Of a stretch of DNA of 64,000 nucleotides, positions 48,001-59,300 are shown piece by piece (position 1 is the first letter of the stretch; every line of letters starts with the position of its first letter). This DNA comes from Yamagishiella unicocca (lineage: Eukaryota > Chlorophyta > Chlorophyceae > Chlamydomonadales > Volvocaceae), in the NCBI GenBank assembly GCA_003116995.1, contig BDSL01000086.1, positions 310,001-374,000 of the forward strand, in the 5' to 3' direction. A program made the translations under genes and the position numbers. The notes beneath the pieces were generated by a model. That model was not told the origin of the DNA, ran no database searches, and saw only the letters and a program-made list of their open reading frames with translations.

Positions 48001-48110
48001 GTCTCTTACTCTCTTTCCTGTGCCTTTCTGTGCGTCTGCTGGATTCAGTCCTGCTCTCATATGGTGAAGTCACGTACATGGGCCCTTTTCCTCCTCCTGT
48101 GTTTGCCTGG
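48001..48110 (-). repeat. Dispersed intergenic repeat, copy D
   Basis: On the minus strand: GGGCCCATGTACGTGACTTC, ACCATATGAGAGCAGGACTG, AATCCAGCAGACGCACAG. More diverged than copy B but with the same block order. Confidence 0.7.
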
Positions 48111-48467
48111 ACTTGAGGACACTGTAATACCCCTATTGTGAAAAAGGCAGAGATGGAGTGCATTATGGAAGTTGTATGAATAATACGTGCCGTACCGTGA
48201 ACCTGCACTAAGTAATTACCCGAGGTGAACGGGGACCGCAACAGCAATTCTGTGAATGATAAAATAGTGCTGCGATGTTGTGCCATCCACTACTTTTGAC
48301 GACAATAACCTGCTTGTTCCTCGTGATTGCATCTGACTGTACCAAAGTCGACAGCTGAAGCCCCTCCGTAAAAGTTCATTTATGTTAACCACACAGCTAG
48401 AGTCCATCAGCTAGTGAGCTCTTTTCACCGGGGAGGCGTACTCGTGCTAGGGTGACAAAGACCGACA

Positions 48468-49992
48468 ATGCGGCTGCTTTCCTGCTTGTTCGGCCCTGGG
48501 ACACGGTCAGAGGCCCCCAAAGATACTTCAAAACCAATGGTACCAGCTGTGAAGCCCCGAATATCGTTGGAGGACATGCCGACGGCATCCCGCAGGAAGG
48601 AGCATGGTCCGGCGCCCCCCGTCGCATCTATTGCAACGGCTGTTCTGGAATCGCCACCAAAACCGCCTACAAAGGATGTTCCTGAAGTGGAGCACGAAGA
48701 ACCGGTTGATTCTGGACGCGAGAGCTCGCGAGGCTCCGGCCTGGCAGCTCAGCTGCTCGAAGGCTTGTCCTTCAGCACCAGAGTCCTAGGAATTGGCTCT
48801 TATGGAATTGTTATTAAAGGTGAACCCCTGCAACGCCTGCTTCATTCCCGTTTGCCCGCTCTTCGCACAACCAACCGACCCACCTCCAAAAGCACACCCA
48901 TCACCTCCAGCCTTCGTTGGGCCTGCTCCCAAACCTTGTATGGCGCGTAATCTCTCGGAATAACGAATAACCCCAGAAACTCACTGCTTATTTTCTCATC
49001 TTGCTTAGCAAAGCTGCTCCACTCCCCTCGCCACGCCCCCTCACGCAGGCACACTCTGCGGCATGGACGTAGCCGTCAAGTTCATGGTCACCAGTAGATG
49101 TGCAGATCGGACAGTTGTGAGGGAGGTAGCCCTGGGGGCCTCCCCGGCGCTAACGCATCCGCATATCTGCAAGGTGCGTATGCGACGGGAAGCTGTACGC
49201 TGTGCGTCTCAGTAGAACCCGCCACGGCGCCACGTTGCAACCCTCGCTCGCATTACGGTTGCCACCAAACGCCAACCGCCGCTTTGCCCATCGCTGCCGC
49301 CGCCGCCGCCGCTCGCCCTCCCGCGTGCACGCAGGCGTACGACACGCGCTGCGCCGTCATGACTAACGCGCTCTTCGATGAGCTCGAGAGGCACCGAGAA
49401 CAACGGCAGCGGCGGCAAGAGCGGCAGCGCCAGTTGCTGCAGCAGGGCCCCGGCTCCCATGCAGCCGCTGCAACCTGCCGGCCTGGCTCCTCGAAGAGCA
49501 ACGGCCAGCGCGGGGGCAGGGCGGCAGCCGGCAGGTCCCCGACGGCTCGGCGGCGTGTGCTGCTGTTCCCGACTGCAGTGCCAGGTCGGTTGGATAAGGC
49601 CCGCCCGGGTGTCCTTGGCTGTATTCACGGCTTGTGTGTTCTCAGGCCTTGTGGCGCACAGCGAGCAGTGATGCAGTGTGTTGAGAGGGGTGGCGGGGGG
49701 GGGCCGGTGCGGTTGAGAGCGACGGTGCGAGGTGCTGACAGGCGGGCAGCGCGACAGTTTCCTTCGCTGCTAGCAGCTCCCCAGCTCCCCCTCCGGCTTT
49801 CGGCAGTCACACTAACTTTCTTCTCCAGCTGACAACCTCAAAACACGTGCTCAATACTTTCCTCCCCGCACCGATATGTTAACCCCACCAACTAACCGAC
49901 GGACGCCCGCGGCGACCCCCCCTCCCCTCCCTCCCTCCCGCGCCCCTGCACCCCTCCCCACCACACACACACACACACCCGACACACACACA

Positions 49993-50052
<60 letters not shown>

Positions 50053-50735
50053 CACACACACACACACATCCACAGCATCCCACAGCATCCCTCTCTCTCC
50101 CCCTCCCCCTCTGTGCCACAGCGTGCCTGCTTGCGTGCATCCCTGTACGGCTCGCTGCATTGCCTGCTTGCGCCCTTATGCCACATCTCCGCGTTTTCTT
50201 CATCACTTCTTTTCCTTACAACGCATTACTAACTACTCTACCATAGACGCGGCGCGCTCACGTGTGTCCCTGCCTTTCCATTCGCCCCGCATGTCTCTCT
50301 CGCCCTTCAACCTAACGCTAACGTTCTGCTGCTTCGCCTGGTCCTTCTTCCTCTCCTTTCCCAGGTCAGTTTCCTCGCATTTGGCATGGGCTGGGATTCC
50401 TGTGCCGGGCACTCTGTCTGTTACTGGCATTGCACGCGACGTTGTCACCTATACCTCTGCCTTGCGCACTAGGATAGGTAAATAGGTACATAGGCTAGGT
50501 AGTTGTAGGTGCTTCGCGCCACGCCTACGCCGCAGCAGCGCGGCGTCGGTTGTTGGGGCGCAACCGTCTTTCTGGCTATCGGAGCGCTGCGCGGCCGCCG
50601 GCTACATAATTGGACTTCTGGCTTCTCGTGGACCCAGTCTGGGCTTCTTTCGGTAACTATTGGCGCCCCGCACTGACTCCGGATTCCTTGGTCTCCTCGC
50701 GCTACGTATACTTCGCGGCTCAGCTCAGCATTTAT

Positions 50736-50803
<68 letters not shown>

Positions 50804-53800
50804 ACACACACACCCGACACGCACACACCCGACACACGCACCCACACACCCGACGCAGGTGAATACAACTCGCAGCCGCAAGTCAACAGGCTGCAGCCGC
50901 TCGAGTCCTGCTCTCCGCTTGGCGCCCTGCACGAGGTGCTGTTCCGACTGGGCGCGAGTGTGGGTCAGACGGTGACGCTGGTGGTGATGGAGCACTGCTG
51001 CAAGGGCACGCTAGCGAGGGCCATCCACCGCGGCATCTTCGCGCCGTGCGACCTGTGGAGCAAGCGAGTGGCTCGCAGGGCGCTCGTGCGGACCGTCGCG
51101 GAGGTGGCTCGCGCCCTGCTGCACCTGCACAAGGCCGGCGTGGTGCACGGAGATCTCAAGGTGGGAGTGAGAGCAAAAGGGGTCCGTGGCGGGGGGCTGC
51201 TGCGAGGAGTAAGTGGTGAGAGAGCGTCGGCCGTTGGCAGTTGTGGTTGCAGTCTTACAGCTGCCACCGCCTTGTCAGTTGGCGGTCGGCTGGTGCGCGC
51301 TGCCTTCCCACTCCACGTGGCCACGTGGCCCGGCGTCGTCCCAACCACCGTTAGGGGAATGGAAAAACCCTTACGCTCAAAAATGCAGGAGCGAATAACC
51401 TTCAGGATGTCCCCTCCCGCTGATAACCATTGCTGATAACCACCGCTGACCTCCCGCCCACGACCGCGCTCCCGGGCTTCCTCTCGCAGCCCGGCAACGT
51501 GTTGCTCAAGTCTTCACGGGAGGACCGGAGGGGCTTCACCGCCAAGGTGGGAAGGGGGGGATTGCAAGGGGGGATGAGGGGCTTAACCACGAAGGTGGGG
51601 AAGGGGGGTGAAGGGCTTCACCACGAAGGTGTGGAGGGGGGAAGGGGAGCGGGGGTCGTGCGGTGTGCATTGATGAAATCTAGGAGCCCTCACTGTGAAG
51701 GAACGATGCTAAGCTGCTGGCCCTCCCTAGGTGTTATTTCTGCCTCGGGCTTCGTCTCAATCCTCCGTCCCCTCCCTCCCTCCCCCCGGGTGCCACAGGT
51801 CGGCGACTTCGGTCTGAGTCACGTGCTGCCCGAGGGCGCCAAGTCCCTGGACACGGACACCTGGGGCACCCCGGCCTACATGGCGCCAGAGGCGCTGCTG
51901 GGCCATGCGAGCAAGTCATCAGACGGTGAGGCCGCACCAGTGGGCTAGGGCTGGCAGGCGGCGGCCTCGCTCCCTCCCTCAGGGACGAGGGCCGCAGGAG
52001 CTGCAGGCTTGGGTCTGTGTCGGTGCCGTTGTGTCGTCGTACAACTGCACACGTGTGCCTGCCTTGTGCGGGTTGTGCAGTGCCCGCCCCACCCCGCCTG
52101 CTCCCCTGGCCTCCGCCCCAACCTGCTCCCCTGACCTCGGGGCCCCCTCCGCCCTCACCGGCCCCCACCTGCTCCCACCGCCCCCCTCCGCTCTCACCGG
52201 CCCCCACCTGCTCCCACCGCCCCCCTCCGCTCTCACCGCCCCCCACCTGCTCCCACCGCCCCCCTCCGCTCTCACCGCCCCCCGCCTGCTCCCACCGCCC
52301 CCCCGCCTGCTCCCACCGCCCCCAGTGTGGAGCTTCGGCGTTATGCTGTCCGAGGCGCTCACCCGGAGTCGGCCGTACGGCGGCGACATCGAGCCAGGTG
52401 GGCCTGATGCAGCGCGGCGTGGTGGCGTTGCACTCGAGGTGGTCCGTTGAGAGGGTTTCGTAACACTGTTGCGCGAATTGAGGGTGTCATTGAGTTGCGA
52501 CGACCGGAACCGGTTGTACGACGGCCTTCAGAACCCACGTGGGGCTGCTGTCGTACGGGCCCACCGCGGCGGGCCTGCACTAGCCAACTCGTCAGCCACG
52601 GCCCCAAACACCCTTTCAGGGCCGGACGGCGCTCGCCGGGTCGGCGGCCTGCGGCTGATCCGCTGCAGCGCAAGTTGCGTCCATTTCACGCGTCTTGCAT
52701 CTCGCCGAACGGCACCCGCCACCCCCCCGCCCACCCCGCGCGCTCTCCCACTCTCTCGCTCTCTCACTCTCCCACTCTCCCACTCTCTCGCTCTCTCACT
52801 CTCCCACTCTCCCACTCTCCCACCCTCCGACTCTCCCACTCTCCCACCCTCCCACTCTCCCACCCTCCCACTCTCCTCAGCCCGCCTCGTGTTGGGCATC
52901 ATTGACAACTCCCTGAAGCTGTCGTGGCCCGAGGTACCTGACATCAGCATCAGCGGTCTGTGCATCGGCGGGGGGGCCGCGGGGGCGGCTACCGCCGCCC
53001 GCCTGGCGCACCATTACGGACTCGCCTTCCCCACCAACAGCTCCAAGGGCATTGCTGCCAACGCCACTGGCTGCAACGACAACAGCATCAACGCCACATC
53101 AACCGTAGTCTCGCTGGACTGCGGGTACCAAACCGGAACCAACATGACCTCCACAATGACGACGACGATGCTGACAACCGCGACCTACATGCAGGGCTCG
53201 GCTTGCGCCAGCGTCGCCGGCGGGTCGGACGGCGGCGGCTGCAACGCCGCCGCTGGCGTCGGCGTTGCCGCCGCCAGCGGCGGCGTCGAGGGCGCTGATG
53301 ATGACATTGACGCAGTTCTGGCCTGCCTGGTCAGCCTCGGCCGGCGCTGCACTAGCCCCGAGCCGGCGGACCGGCCTTGCTTTTCTGAGATCCTGGGAGA
53401 GCTTATCGACATGGAGATCATCATGAAGACCCCCAGGCACCGCGGGGGCAAGGATGCCCAGGAGGCCGGGGAGCGAGCCAGGTCGCGAATGGCTCTCAAC
53501 CCGGGCACCGAGCCAGCGGCGAGCGAGACGGCGGCGAAGGTGGAGGCTCCGGCGGCACCTCCCAAGCCGCCGTCACTGCCGCAGCGCGTGATGCAGGATT
53601 TCCTGCAGTCGGTTGCGGCGCAGCAGGCGGCGATGATGGCGGCGCAGCAGGCGATGGTGGCGGCGGCGGCGGCGGCCGGTGACGCCGCTGCCGAGGGAGG
53701 GCTGGTGGCGCCGCCGCCAGCGCAGCAAGAGCAAGAGCAGCCGGAGGCGGTGGAGGAGCAGGCGCCGCCGCCTTTGCAGCCGCAGCAGGGGGAGGTGGCC

Positions 53801-53953
53801 CCGTTGCATGCCGTCCGTGCCGCGCCGCTGGACAGCGGTGGCACGCGCTTGCGTGGCCCGGAGCCGCCCACTCCCGACGTCTCGGATCGCTTGCAGCTTC
53901 TGGTCGAGGGATATCAGGGACGGCGGCAGAGCGAGGGCCCAGAGGGCCCATAG
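48468..53953 (+). CDS. TKL-type protein kinase with HGD catalytic loop
   Basis: Eight exons in phase: 48468-48819, 49049-49173, 49335-49584, 50859-51160, 51490-51546, 51799-51925, 52326-52397, 52881-53953 (TAG); 2358 nt, 785 residues. Kinase landmarks: VLGIGSYGIVIKG (G-loop, residue about 106), GMDVAVKFMV (ATP lysine about 128), THPHICK, VTLVVMEHCCKGTL, VVHGDLKPGN (residues 337-346; Gly where most kinases have Arg), VGDFGLSHVL, WGTPAYMAPEALL, VWSFGVMLSEALTRSRPYGG, ADRPCFSEILGEL. A Gln/Arg-rich insert follows the C-helix region (exon 3). An insert of about 115 residues rich in Asn/Thr/Gly splits the C-lobe after LSWPEVPDISISG. A Gln/Ala/Pro-rich tail follows. DFG and APE are intact, so it is probably active but non-RD. 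The exon 3-4 intron is long (1.27 kb) and could hide another exon. Confidence 0.8.
49962..50069. repeat. (CA)n microsatellite, kinase intron 3
   Basis: Near-continuous CA dinucleotides, about 105 bases, inside the intron 49585-50858. Confidence 0.97.
50738..50803. repeat. (AC)n microsatellite, kinase intron 3
   Basis: Second AC tract of about 65 bases in the same intron, close to the acceptor at 50858. Confidence 0.97.
52130..52325. repeat. 36-bp C-rich tandem repeat, kinase intron 6
   Basis: About five copies of a unit with CACCTGCTCCCACCGCCCCC and CTCCGCTCTCACCG that run into the acceptor at 52324-52325. Confidence 0.9.
52740..52876. repeat. CTCTCCCACTC repeat, kinase intron 7
   Basis: Pyrimidine-rich array of CTCTCCCA and CTCTCTCG units before the acceptor at 52880. 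It serves as the polypyrimidine tract. Confidence 0.9.
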
Positions 53954-56214
53954 GGCCCGTGAGGGGTTCGGGGGCCGGGATGCGGAGACGTCAAAGGCTG
54001 GCGATGACGTATAAGGCGGAAGGGGATGCCGGTTTAGGCCCACAGAAAAGGTGGAGGGTGGGCGGCAAGTTGGGCCAGGGTTACGCGCGGCAGGGGCCAG
54101 GGAGGGGTTAGGGGCGAGGGCGCATAGGCCCGGCGGGGAGGTGGGGTAGCGGCGACGCTGCGACCAATGCAGTACTTCGCAGGAACGGTTGAAACGCAGA
54201 GAAGGACTTGGCGCGCACCCTCGACGGCGTCTTTGGTGGCTAACAGAGAGGCAGGCGCACAAGGGGCACAGCGCCCAGCATTCACAGTATGGGTGGAGAT
54301 TGCAGACTGCTGATGCCGCAGGCTTGAACACTGGTCGTGTGGGCTACCTACGTATGCAGGGGGGTGGGGGGACTTCACGCCATCGTGTGCGCGGATAGCA
54401 CCGGGGCGTGTGACGGAAGGCGTGGTCCATACGGAACGCCTGTGGGGTTGCGGAGATCGGGTCGGCTTGTAGCGTTTTCTGCTGGGTCTGGAATGGTACT
54501 GCGAAATAGCGGGTTCCGTCATGCATGATGTCGCAGGTCGAGTCCAGGGAAGGACGGTGGTTTTGGGGTCATAGAGCAGGTGTCGCTAGGGGGGCGGGGG
54601 GCTGATGTCCCCCTGCCTGCCCCGATGTCTAGGAACTGACTCCCAAGTGCGCTGTTGTTTTTACCTGGAGGGATTTTTTTGTACCCAATAATACGAGGTT
54701 GCTCGGTAAGGCGATGAGATCAGGCGGGTGTCTCGGGGAGTGTAGAGTACGGCGAGTGTGTTGTGGTACGGCAAGGGGGCGGCGGCGAGGGGAGGAGCAG
54801 TCCGCGGACTGCCGCCCTGCCGACCCGCACCGGGTGTGGCCATGGGTGGGCTGACGTGTAGGGTTACGTGTATGGAAACCTCCCACTACTCCAACCAAAA
54901 GGTAGGTTAGTACACGGAGTTCTTCGCTACCCGAGGGGCGGGACGGATGAGTAAGGCGTTACCCGAATTGCAGTTGTGCACTTGGCCGGTCGTCGCCGTA
55001 TTGCTCCGTCCGTAGAACCGTGCTCGAAGGGTGGTCTGTTGATAAACTGTGACCCGCGAAGAGCCAATTCCTGTGTGTCCCCGTCCGACATGCGATCTCC
55101 ACATTTGCGGATTGGTTTTGGTTAAACATTATGATGGGGGGAGCTGGCAGGCCAGACGCACGACCCCGACTGTAAGTTTCGTACAACCTTGAGCCGATGA
55201 CGCTCGCAATCCTGAGGTTGCTGCTGCTGCCGTCGTCGAGGTGACGGGGCCGAGCGCGGCTAGGACTTAGCCATGGTTGGCGAATTGGGCATACCTCGCC
55301 ACATTGGGTGCTGCGGCGCGGTTGATGCCGTCGAAGGGGTACTATCGGCGATGGAGTGGCGGTCGGACCAACCAGCTTTTTGACTGTCGTACTGATAGGA
55401 TTGTGCGTTTGTGGCACTCGAAAATGCCGCCGGCTATATACTTGATACCACTTGGTGGTCTGCATGTTTGTTCAATTTTCCGGCGCGAAGCGAGCTGAAG
55501 CAACGTGAAGAAGCCAACGATAAGAGGACGCGCCTACCTTCGCCAGGGCGGCGCGAATGTTAACAAATAGGTATTTTGAGGTCGTCAGTAACGCTGCTCT
55601 GACGGCCTATAGCCCGAATGCGGCGCGCCTACGCGCGTTGTTTACAGCCGTGCCGGTGCTGGCGACGTGACAGGTTATATTAACGGGTTGGGGTGCGGGC
55701 GCTGTAAGAGCGAGCTATCGGGATGTCGCCACGCGTTTTGGTCCCACGACGTACCTCACAACTCCCCCCAGAGAGCGCGCAGCCATCTACGGCAGCGCTC
55801 TACTCGTCTTCCAACGCATTGCGACGCCGACACTCGCCCCCGCGCGCGGCCGCCACCCGCAGCCCCTACACGGATTCTCGCACCCGCCACCCGCCAGCAC
55901 GCAGCGCCCGCCAGCACGTCGCCGTACCTCCTTCGCAAACCGTACGATTGCCAGACTCGCCGGGAACATAAGCTCCACTTTTATTGCCGCACGGCACCGG
56001 CGGGAACGTCGCCCTTCAAAACGGCCTCCTGAACACTACAGAGCTAGCCGTACGACTCGGGGCGACCATGAGCGGCACCCAGGCAGCCAACACGGCCCCC
56101 AAAATGGCTCTCCTCAACCACAGGCCTCCAACCTGCCGCGGGAGCCCTCCGCCGCCCACCCAGCCGGGCGGCCAGCTGGCCGGATGAGTCTCCGCCGGTG
56201 GGCCAAGCAGCCCT
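53954..56214. other. Intergenic region
   Basis: 3' side of the second kinase and 3' side of the histidine gene (convergent). No gene recognised. A TGTAA on the plus strand at 55171-55175 is 1.2 kb behind the kinase stop, so it is a doubtful signal for it. Confidence 0.5.
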
Positions 56215-56219
56215 TTACA
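56215..56219 (-). terminator. TGTAA polyadenylation signal of ATP phosphoribosyltransferase
   Basis: TTACA on the plus strand, about 165 bases behind the stop at 56383. Confidence 0.55.
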
Positions 56220-56382
56220 TAGCACGACACGTGCTAGCGGCAGCAGCACCCACCCATCCGCTCGCGCGGGCCCGCACCAGCACTTGAGCGCGCAAGCGCA
56301 CGCCTAGTCCTGCTGAAGAGAAGTGCTGAGTCAGCAATCTAGTGCACCTTGTCCTGCTCAGGCGAAGTGCTGAATCAGCATT

Positions 56383-59300
56383 CTAGTGCGAGGCGCCGTT
56401 GCCGTTTTGCTGCAGCGGCTCCAATCCCAGGGTGGCCAGCAGCTTGGACCAGCGCTCCGGCTCCTCATCGAAGATGTACGTCATGGGCTGGACGAGCACG
56501 CCGCTGCCGCCCAGCTGCGCGCCGAGGCAATGGTTGGTGGGGCGGTCGTCGACGTTCAGCACCGTTACGGAGGGAGGGAGGGGAAGGGGAATGGACGGAG
56601 GGGGGTAGTGGTGGCGGACAAACAGTGCCTTTTTGCATCTTCCCCCTCGCTCTCCCCCCCACGCGCGGATTCTCGTACAACCCCCCCCCCCCCGCGCGCC
56701 GCTGCGCCGCGGCCACTGCCGCCAAATGAACCCTTTGCCCCCCATCTCTCGCGTACACGGGTCTTCCCTGCAACCCATCTCCTGACACACTGCCGTACGG
56801 TACCTTTTGCAGCACCTTGACAGCGCCGTACAGCTGTTTCTTGCGCACGCAGATGGTTGCGGCGTAGAAGTAGTGCGCAGCCTCGGCGTTGGGGCCGCGG
56901 TTGTAGACGTTGCTGATCGTGGGGCCCTGTCAGGATGTGAGGATGGGAAAAGGTGTTGATGTGCCCGGGTCCACAGCCCAAGCAGCAGAGGTGTGCCTCC
57001 GCCTATCACACCGTATATAGCTCCGTCATCAAGACGTCGCCATCACAACACCGCCATCACAACACCGCCATCGGCACAGCCCCGACCCCGCGAAAGGAGC
57101 GGCAGGCGCAGCCCCCAAGGACCGGTTTAAGCTCAACCCCCGAACGCAGCCACCGGCGCCCCACCTGCAGGCCCTGCAGCCCCGGCGCGCTCAGCAGCAG
57201 GTCCGCCACCTCCTCGGGGGAGTCGCCCCTCATGTTGGCGATGACGGAGTAGAACTGCTCGGCCTTGAGGTGGCCGTCGAAGCGCTCGATCAGCTCGTGC
57301 ACAATCTGGCAATCGAGGCAGCAGGCGGGGGGCACAGCAGGGCTCAGCAGGCAGGAGGGGCGGCCCCACTCCGGGCCCCACTAGACCCGCCCGGCCTCTC
57401 CACCCTCACTCCCCTCCCAGCCGCCGCGGCGCCCTCGTCTCGCCGGCTCGCAACTCGCCACACAGCAGACATGACGTTTCGAATTACTTTTAGGACAACA
57501 CAGCGGCCATCCTGCCCTCCCAACCTGTCCAGCGGTACCCCTCCTCCGCCCCCAACGCCGCACCTCCCGCAGCTCAGGCCGCGCCAGCAGCGACTTCTTG
57601 TTGGCAACCAGGATGCCCTGCGACTCCAGGATGGTGCCGCCGTCGATCTCGCGCAGGTTGTTCTCGCGCAGGGTCACGCCGGTGCTCACCTGCGACCGGC
57701 ACACGAGGCCGCGGTTGGGGTTTTCGGTTTTAAGGATTTTGGACCGCAGTGAGCAGGAGGGCTGAGCAGAAGCGCAAGGCGCAGGAGTGCGGAGGAGGCT
57801 GACCAGGTGGGGTAGGCGTGTGGGACCGTGAAGGCCAAGGATCGCGTTTGTACGACGCAAACTAAGTCGTCAAGGGGCCGTGGATCCTGATGCTTGCGGG
57901 TGTGTGTGTGGTGCCCGAGAGTGGTGTCTTCCGTGTATTGGTGTGCTTGGGAAGGGTTTCGAAAGGAGTGCTTGACTAGCCGTACAGCAACATACGGGTT
58001 GGTTGAGTTGTGGTGAGACGCGAAAGCTGAGTTGAGGCGAGGGGTCCCAGCATTGCTCGCGGCGCCGTAGGGGGCCAGCAAGTGTACCCAGCGAAACTGA
58101 GGAACAGCAACTAACTTGACAGCACCTTCGCACCCATGTTTCATGCGCACCCAATATATTGGCCGTTCCGAGCTTGCAGACTTTCGGTGTTGGGGTCATC
58201 CAACGGGCATCTATCGACGAGTTGCGACGCGGGGGAGGCGCTCTAGAGGTTTCCGGGCCCTACATAAGCCCCCAGACCCTAAAAGCTGAAAGGTCGGAGC
58301 CATCAAGATTGTTTGTGCGTCGCATATGGCAAAACGGCGGTTGTCCCCGACCGTCAAGCGGCAGGGGACATGTGGGGACAGTAGCTATCGGTGAAGCCTC
58401 GATGGAAATCCATCTGCATCCATCCCTCTACATTTATTTGCCTCTTAAGATTCTCCAAGTAAAAGTCTGCAAACTGCGCACGACAAACGACGATAAAACG
58501 TCGGTAGTAGGGCATGGACACGGAAGGGCAAATGGGTCGGATTCCCCGATAATTTCGCCCATACAGAGGGGCAGGCGCTGGAGCTTCATAGACAGAAATG
58601 GCAACACGATATCTTTGTCGGCCGGGGTCTCGGGGTGCCAAACAGTCGGGTGTGACTTCTCGGATTTCTCCGGGAAACGAGCCAACTTGTGCTGCTTCTG
58701 AAAGACACAATTAATAGTCATCACACGGGCTGTGTTAGCAGATTTGGGAAGGGATTAAAGGCGGCTGTACGGCATCGTACAGTCCAGGCCCTGCTCAGTT
58801 CAGGAGCCCGCTTCATACAGGTGGCACTCACGATAGCAGATACGAACGTCTCTCTTAAATAACCATGGACTGCGTCGGCCGGAACGCAGTTAGGGCCTTG
58901 GGGTGAACTTTTCGACTTTGCCGCCCTAGTTTTTAACATACGTTAGTCTGCCGCCATGGGAGCATACTTATCCTCCCCTATTACCGATAAGGAGGTGTTT
59001 GAAGGGGATGGCCATGGCCTACGTTTTGGGGGCGGCGCTATGCAGGGCTGGCGCCGCACCATGGAGGATGCGCACCTTGCTGAGGTCAACATCTCAAACG
59101 ACCCCAACTTGGCGGTCTTCGGCGTATTTGACGGCCACGGAGGTGCTGAGGTAGCTAAGTTCTGCCAGAAGTATATGACCACGGAGCTGCAGCGGCTGGA
59201 GGAGTTCGGCAAAGGCAGTGTTGAGGACAGCCTCGTCAAGGTCTTCCACCGAATGGTGCGCGCGCGTGCGCGTTCTTGCCTATAATGTGTGAGCTCAGCA

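Larger units (their letters stand above)
42793..48467. other. Intergenic region
   Basis: Between the two kinases. No TGTAA was found soon after the first kinase stop. Contents I can support: a CAG run just past the gene (42938-42962), an inverted-repeat segment (44409-45374), a weak minus-strand ORF (46489-46920), and a reverse copy of the dispersed repeat (48001-48110). The remaining ORFs are short and unrecognised. Confidence 0.5.

Noticed and set aside
49900..50100. CRISPR-like or regulatory array
   Set aside because: The repeats are plain CA dinucleotides without spacers, inside an intron of a eukaryotic gene.
56545..56565. Exon start at [13 protein letters not shown] for the last HISN1 exon
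   Set aside because: No AG precedes it, while the AG at 56515-56516 gives [12 protein letters not shown], which matches the HisG family.
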